This document shows positions 62,351-64,000 of a DNA stretch of 64,000 nt, piece by piece (positions within the stretch are counted from its first letter, which is position 1; the number at the start of each line of letters is the position of its first letter). Position numbers and translations under genes: made by a program. Location of the stretch: positions 62,001 to 126,000 of the forward strand of contig CAUJCR010000001.1 in NCBI GenBank assembly GCA_963169355.1, read 5' to 3'. The DNA comes from Bacteroidota bacterium (GTDB taxonomy: Bacteria > Bacteroidota > Bacteroidia > B-17B0 > Aurantibacillaceae). The notes under the pieces were generated by a model, which saw nothing but the letters and a program-made list of their open reading frames with translations, made no database searches and was not told the DNA's origin.

Positions 62351-62452
62351 CTAATTTATCTTTTTTTCTCGCAATTTCTCATATACCTTTTTCTCATGCC
62401 TCACATTCACATACAACACATACCATTGTTTATTTGCACTATGTTCATTCAT
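62351..62452 (-). pseudogene. 5' fragment of a second upxY copy
   Basis: 33 codons (MNEHSANKQWYVLYVNVR..., YEKLREKKIN, stop) match the intact upxY except for three residues, then stop where the intact protein continues KKIESYLP. A 66-bp stretch (62371-62436) is identical to 60065-60130. The frame is followed after 28 bp by the dehydratase fragment. Confidence 0.88.
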
Positions 62453-62497
62453 GCTTCTCACGGCTTCGCCACCTCAGTTACAGTTACTAAGTTGATA
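62453..62497 (-). promoter_or_regulatory. Second copy of the upxY leader
   Basis: Identical to 60147-60191. It diverges only further upstream (CACTTTGTTAAATTTAGATT against TACTCTGTAAATTTAAATT). Confidence 0.55.
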
Positions 62498-62585
62498 CAC
62501 TTTGTTAAATTTAGATTAAAGCTCGAGGCTAATACACTCTTTAAAATCTATTCTTTAACAGTATTTTATTAATAAGTTCAGCCCT

Positions 62586-63122
62586 TTATGTTTTACTCCA
62601 TAATAAAAGTGGGTACATATCTGGCTCTTGTATTTGTTCTAATGTAAATTCATCTGCTGTAAAATGTACAAATCGAATCTTTTTCTCAATTTTCTTTTCT
62701 GCTTTTTCAATTTGCACCATTAAAAATGCTTTATTCAACTGATCGCCCACTAATACCAAATCTATAATGCCCGTATCTTGTCCTTTTGCTAATTTACCTA
62801 CCAAATAAACTTGTTGCAAATCACCTATTTGTTTTACTACATAGTCAACGGCATACTCAATACCCGTCATTTTTAAAATAATTTGATGGATGTTTTTAAA
62901 CAAGGGATGTTTTGAATTTACGGTAAACAACTTTTTATTCCCTTGATTAAATGATTGCAAGAAGCCAGCTTTTTCAAAGCGGTTTAATTCTAATCTTATA
63001 CCATTGGTGGACTCCCCAAACTCCTCTTCGAGACTACGTAAATAGGCGGTATTTTGGCTATTAATAAAAAATTTCATTAATAACTTAATACGCGTTTTAG
63101 ATGATATGAGGGTTTCAATCAT
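62586..63122 (-). CDS. Locus regulator: winged helix plus nucleotidyltransferase-like domain
   Basis: 178 residues from the ATG at 63122 (a start 15 bp upstream is possible). The N-terminal ArsR-type winged helix has IKLLMKFFINSQNTAYLRSLEEEFGESTNGIRLELNRFEKAGFL. A nucleotidyltransferase-fold region follows (YLVGKLAKGQDTGIIDLVLVGDQ, about 116-138) in which the usual G-S-x-A-R-G motif has become GKLAKG, so catalysis is doubtful. Proteins of this layout stand at the head of polysaccharide loci in Bacteroidota, near UpxY. It follows the epimerase by 37 bp and precedes the broken upxY copy. Confidence 0.72.
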   Translation of the reverse strand: MIETLISSKTRIKLLMKFFINSQNTAYLRSLEEEFGESTNGIRLELNRFEKAGFLQSFNQGNKKLFTVNSKHPLFKNIHQIILKMTGIEYAVDYVVKQIGDLQQVYLVGKLAKGQDTGIIDLVLVGDQLNKAFLMVQIEKAEKKIEKKIRFVHFTADEFTLEQIQEPDMYPLLLWSKT

Positions 63123-63159
63123 AATATTGAGTAACAAATTTACTCAATATTATGTAAAA

Positions 63160-64000
63160 TCAAAATTTTTGGGCTAAAAACCAATCAACGGTTTTTTTTA
63201 AACCTTCATTTAAGGGGACTATAGGCTTAAAATTAATTTTTGCTTTAGCTAAAGAAATATCGGCATAGCTATCTTTAATTTCTCCTGAGCGTTCGGGCAT
63301 ATACACAGGCCTTATATGTGGTGTATTGGTAAATTGTTGAATTTGATGGTATATCTCATTCACCGAGATGGTTCCTCCAAAGGCAATATTCATCACTAAA
63401 CTTTTATCCTTAGCCTCAGATAAAATAGCCAAACGATTGGCCTCTACTACATTGGCTACATAGGTAAAATCTCGAGTATTTTGACCCGTTCCATAAATTT
63501 GGGGTGATTCCCCTTTCATTAAAGCATGAATAAATTTGGGGATAACGGCCGCATAGGCACCATGCGGGTTTTGCCGCTCGCCAAATACATTAAAATACCG
63601 AAAACCGATGGTTTGTAGATTATATAAGTCCGAAAACACTGCGGCGTATTTTTCATTCGTATATTTTGAAACCGCATAAGGCGATAATAAAGCGCCTGTT
63701 TTAGTTTCCACTTTTGGAAAAGTTGTATCACTCCCATACACCGATGAAGAAGATGCGTAAATAAACTTTTTCACTCCTTGTTCTTTGGCGGCAAATAACA
63801 TATTTACAAAACCTGATACGTTCACCTCATTGGTGGCTATTGGATTTTCAATACTACGAGGCACCGAGCCTAAGGCGGCATGATGCAATACGATATCAAT
63901 TCCCTCGCAAGCCTGCAAACAAGCCTCTTTATCCACTATACTGGCTTGTATAAATTTAAAATGAGGGTAAGTAAAAAAGGGTTCAATATTTTTTTTAAAA
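63160..64000 (-). CDS. NAD-dependent sugar epimerase (WbpP/GalE-like), 5' end outside window
   Basis: The frame runs off the right edge; 280 codons are seen, starting before FKKNIEPFFTYPHFKFIQASI. An extended SDR: LHHAALGSVPRSIENP is the family motif for UDP-GlcNAc 4-epimerases (WbpP/Gne), ASSSSVYG holds the Ser and YAVSKYTNE the catalytic Tyr-x3-Lys. YGTGQNTRDFTYVANVV follows. It probably converts UDP-GlcNAc to UDP-GalNAc for the polymer. A GTG at 63936 should not be taken as the start because the conserved frame continues upstream. Confidence 0.85.
   Translation of the reverse strand, partial: FKKNIEPFFTYPHFKFIQASIVDKEACLQACEGIDIVLHHAALGSVPRSIENPIATNEVNVSGFVNMLFAAKEQGVKKFIYASSSSVYGSDTTFPKVETKTGALLSPYAVSKYTNEKYAAVFSDLYNLQTIGFRYFNVFGERQNPHGAYAAVIPKFIHALMKGESPQIYGTGQNTRDFTYVANVVEANRLAILSEAKDKSLVMNIAFGGTISVNEIYHQIQQFTNTPHIRPVYMPERSGEIKDSYADISLAKAKINFKPIVPLNEGLKKTVDWFLAQKF

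Overview
The window is from an A/T-rich member of the Bacteroidota. Three things point there: several secreted proteins end in type IX secretion (T9SS) sorting domains; promoter-like sequences match the Bacteroidota TTG-N19-23-TAnnTTTG pattern; and the surface-polysaccharide loci use an UpxY-type NusG antiterminator. I see no rRNA, tRNA, CRISPR array, complete insertion sequence or replication origin.

Layout. (1) 1-7.3 kb, all minus strand: a polysaccharide module with a WecA/MraY-like initiating transferase (cut by the window edge), RfbC, a Wzc-like tyrosine kinase, a Wza-like export lipoprotein and a GT4 glycosyltransferase, followed by the murein-recycling ligase Mpl. (2) 7.3-24 kb: housekeeping genes. 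These are a front-end-type desaturase, cysteine desulfurase, MarR/YceI, an RluA-OmpA-deoxynucleoside kinase-FolK operon, SppA, an M1 peptidase with a barrel-like C-terminal half, an LTA-synthase-like phosphatase/transferase, an unusual FAD oxidoreductase and RbfA. (3) 24-45 kb: accessory genes. Several large secreted T9SS cargo proteins alternate with a TPR-GT-C glycosyltransferase-like protein, ArsC, prfB with a programmed frameshift, an M43 protease, an HTTM-domain pair, HtpG, a DUF3467 protein and two membrane acyltransferases. (4) 44-64 kb, all minus strand: a large O-antigen/capsule locus. Reading in the direction of transcription it holds an epimerase, a regulator, a collapsed locus header, an AlbA_2 protein, UpxY, an ABC flippase, a cytidylyltransferase, a pyruvyl transferase, NeuB, a PseG-like hydrolase, two unusual glycosyltransferases, AsnB, a GT4, WecB, a GT2 and Wzy. 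The NeuB, PseG-like and cytidylyltransferase trio suggests that a nonulosonic acid (sialic-, legionaminic- or pseudaminic-like sugar) is made and transferred.

Two themes stand out. First, a dispersed palindromic repeat of about 172 bp occurs in at least four recognisable copies (24.0, 36.8, 39.5 and 60.3 kb), with a possible solo end at 29.4 kb. It has terminal inverted repeats, a central hairpin with a compensatory base-pair change, and a conserved short open frame. Two full copies begin exactly at the stop codon of the preceding gene. Second, the polysaccharide locus contains a gene graveyard: truncated pieces of UpxY, a nucleotide-sugar 4,6-dehydratase, a NeuD acyltransferase, the locus regulator, a SpsF-type cytidylyltransferase and a KdsC-like phosphatase. 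A near-identical duplication of the upxY start and its leader (124 of 127 bp) shows that part of this rearrangement is recent.
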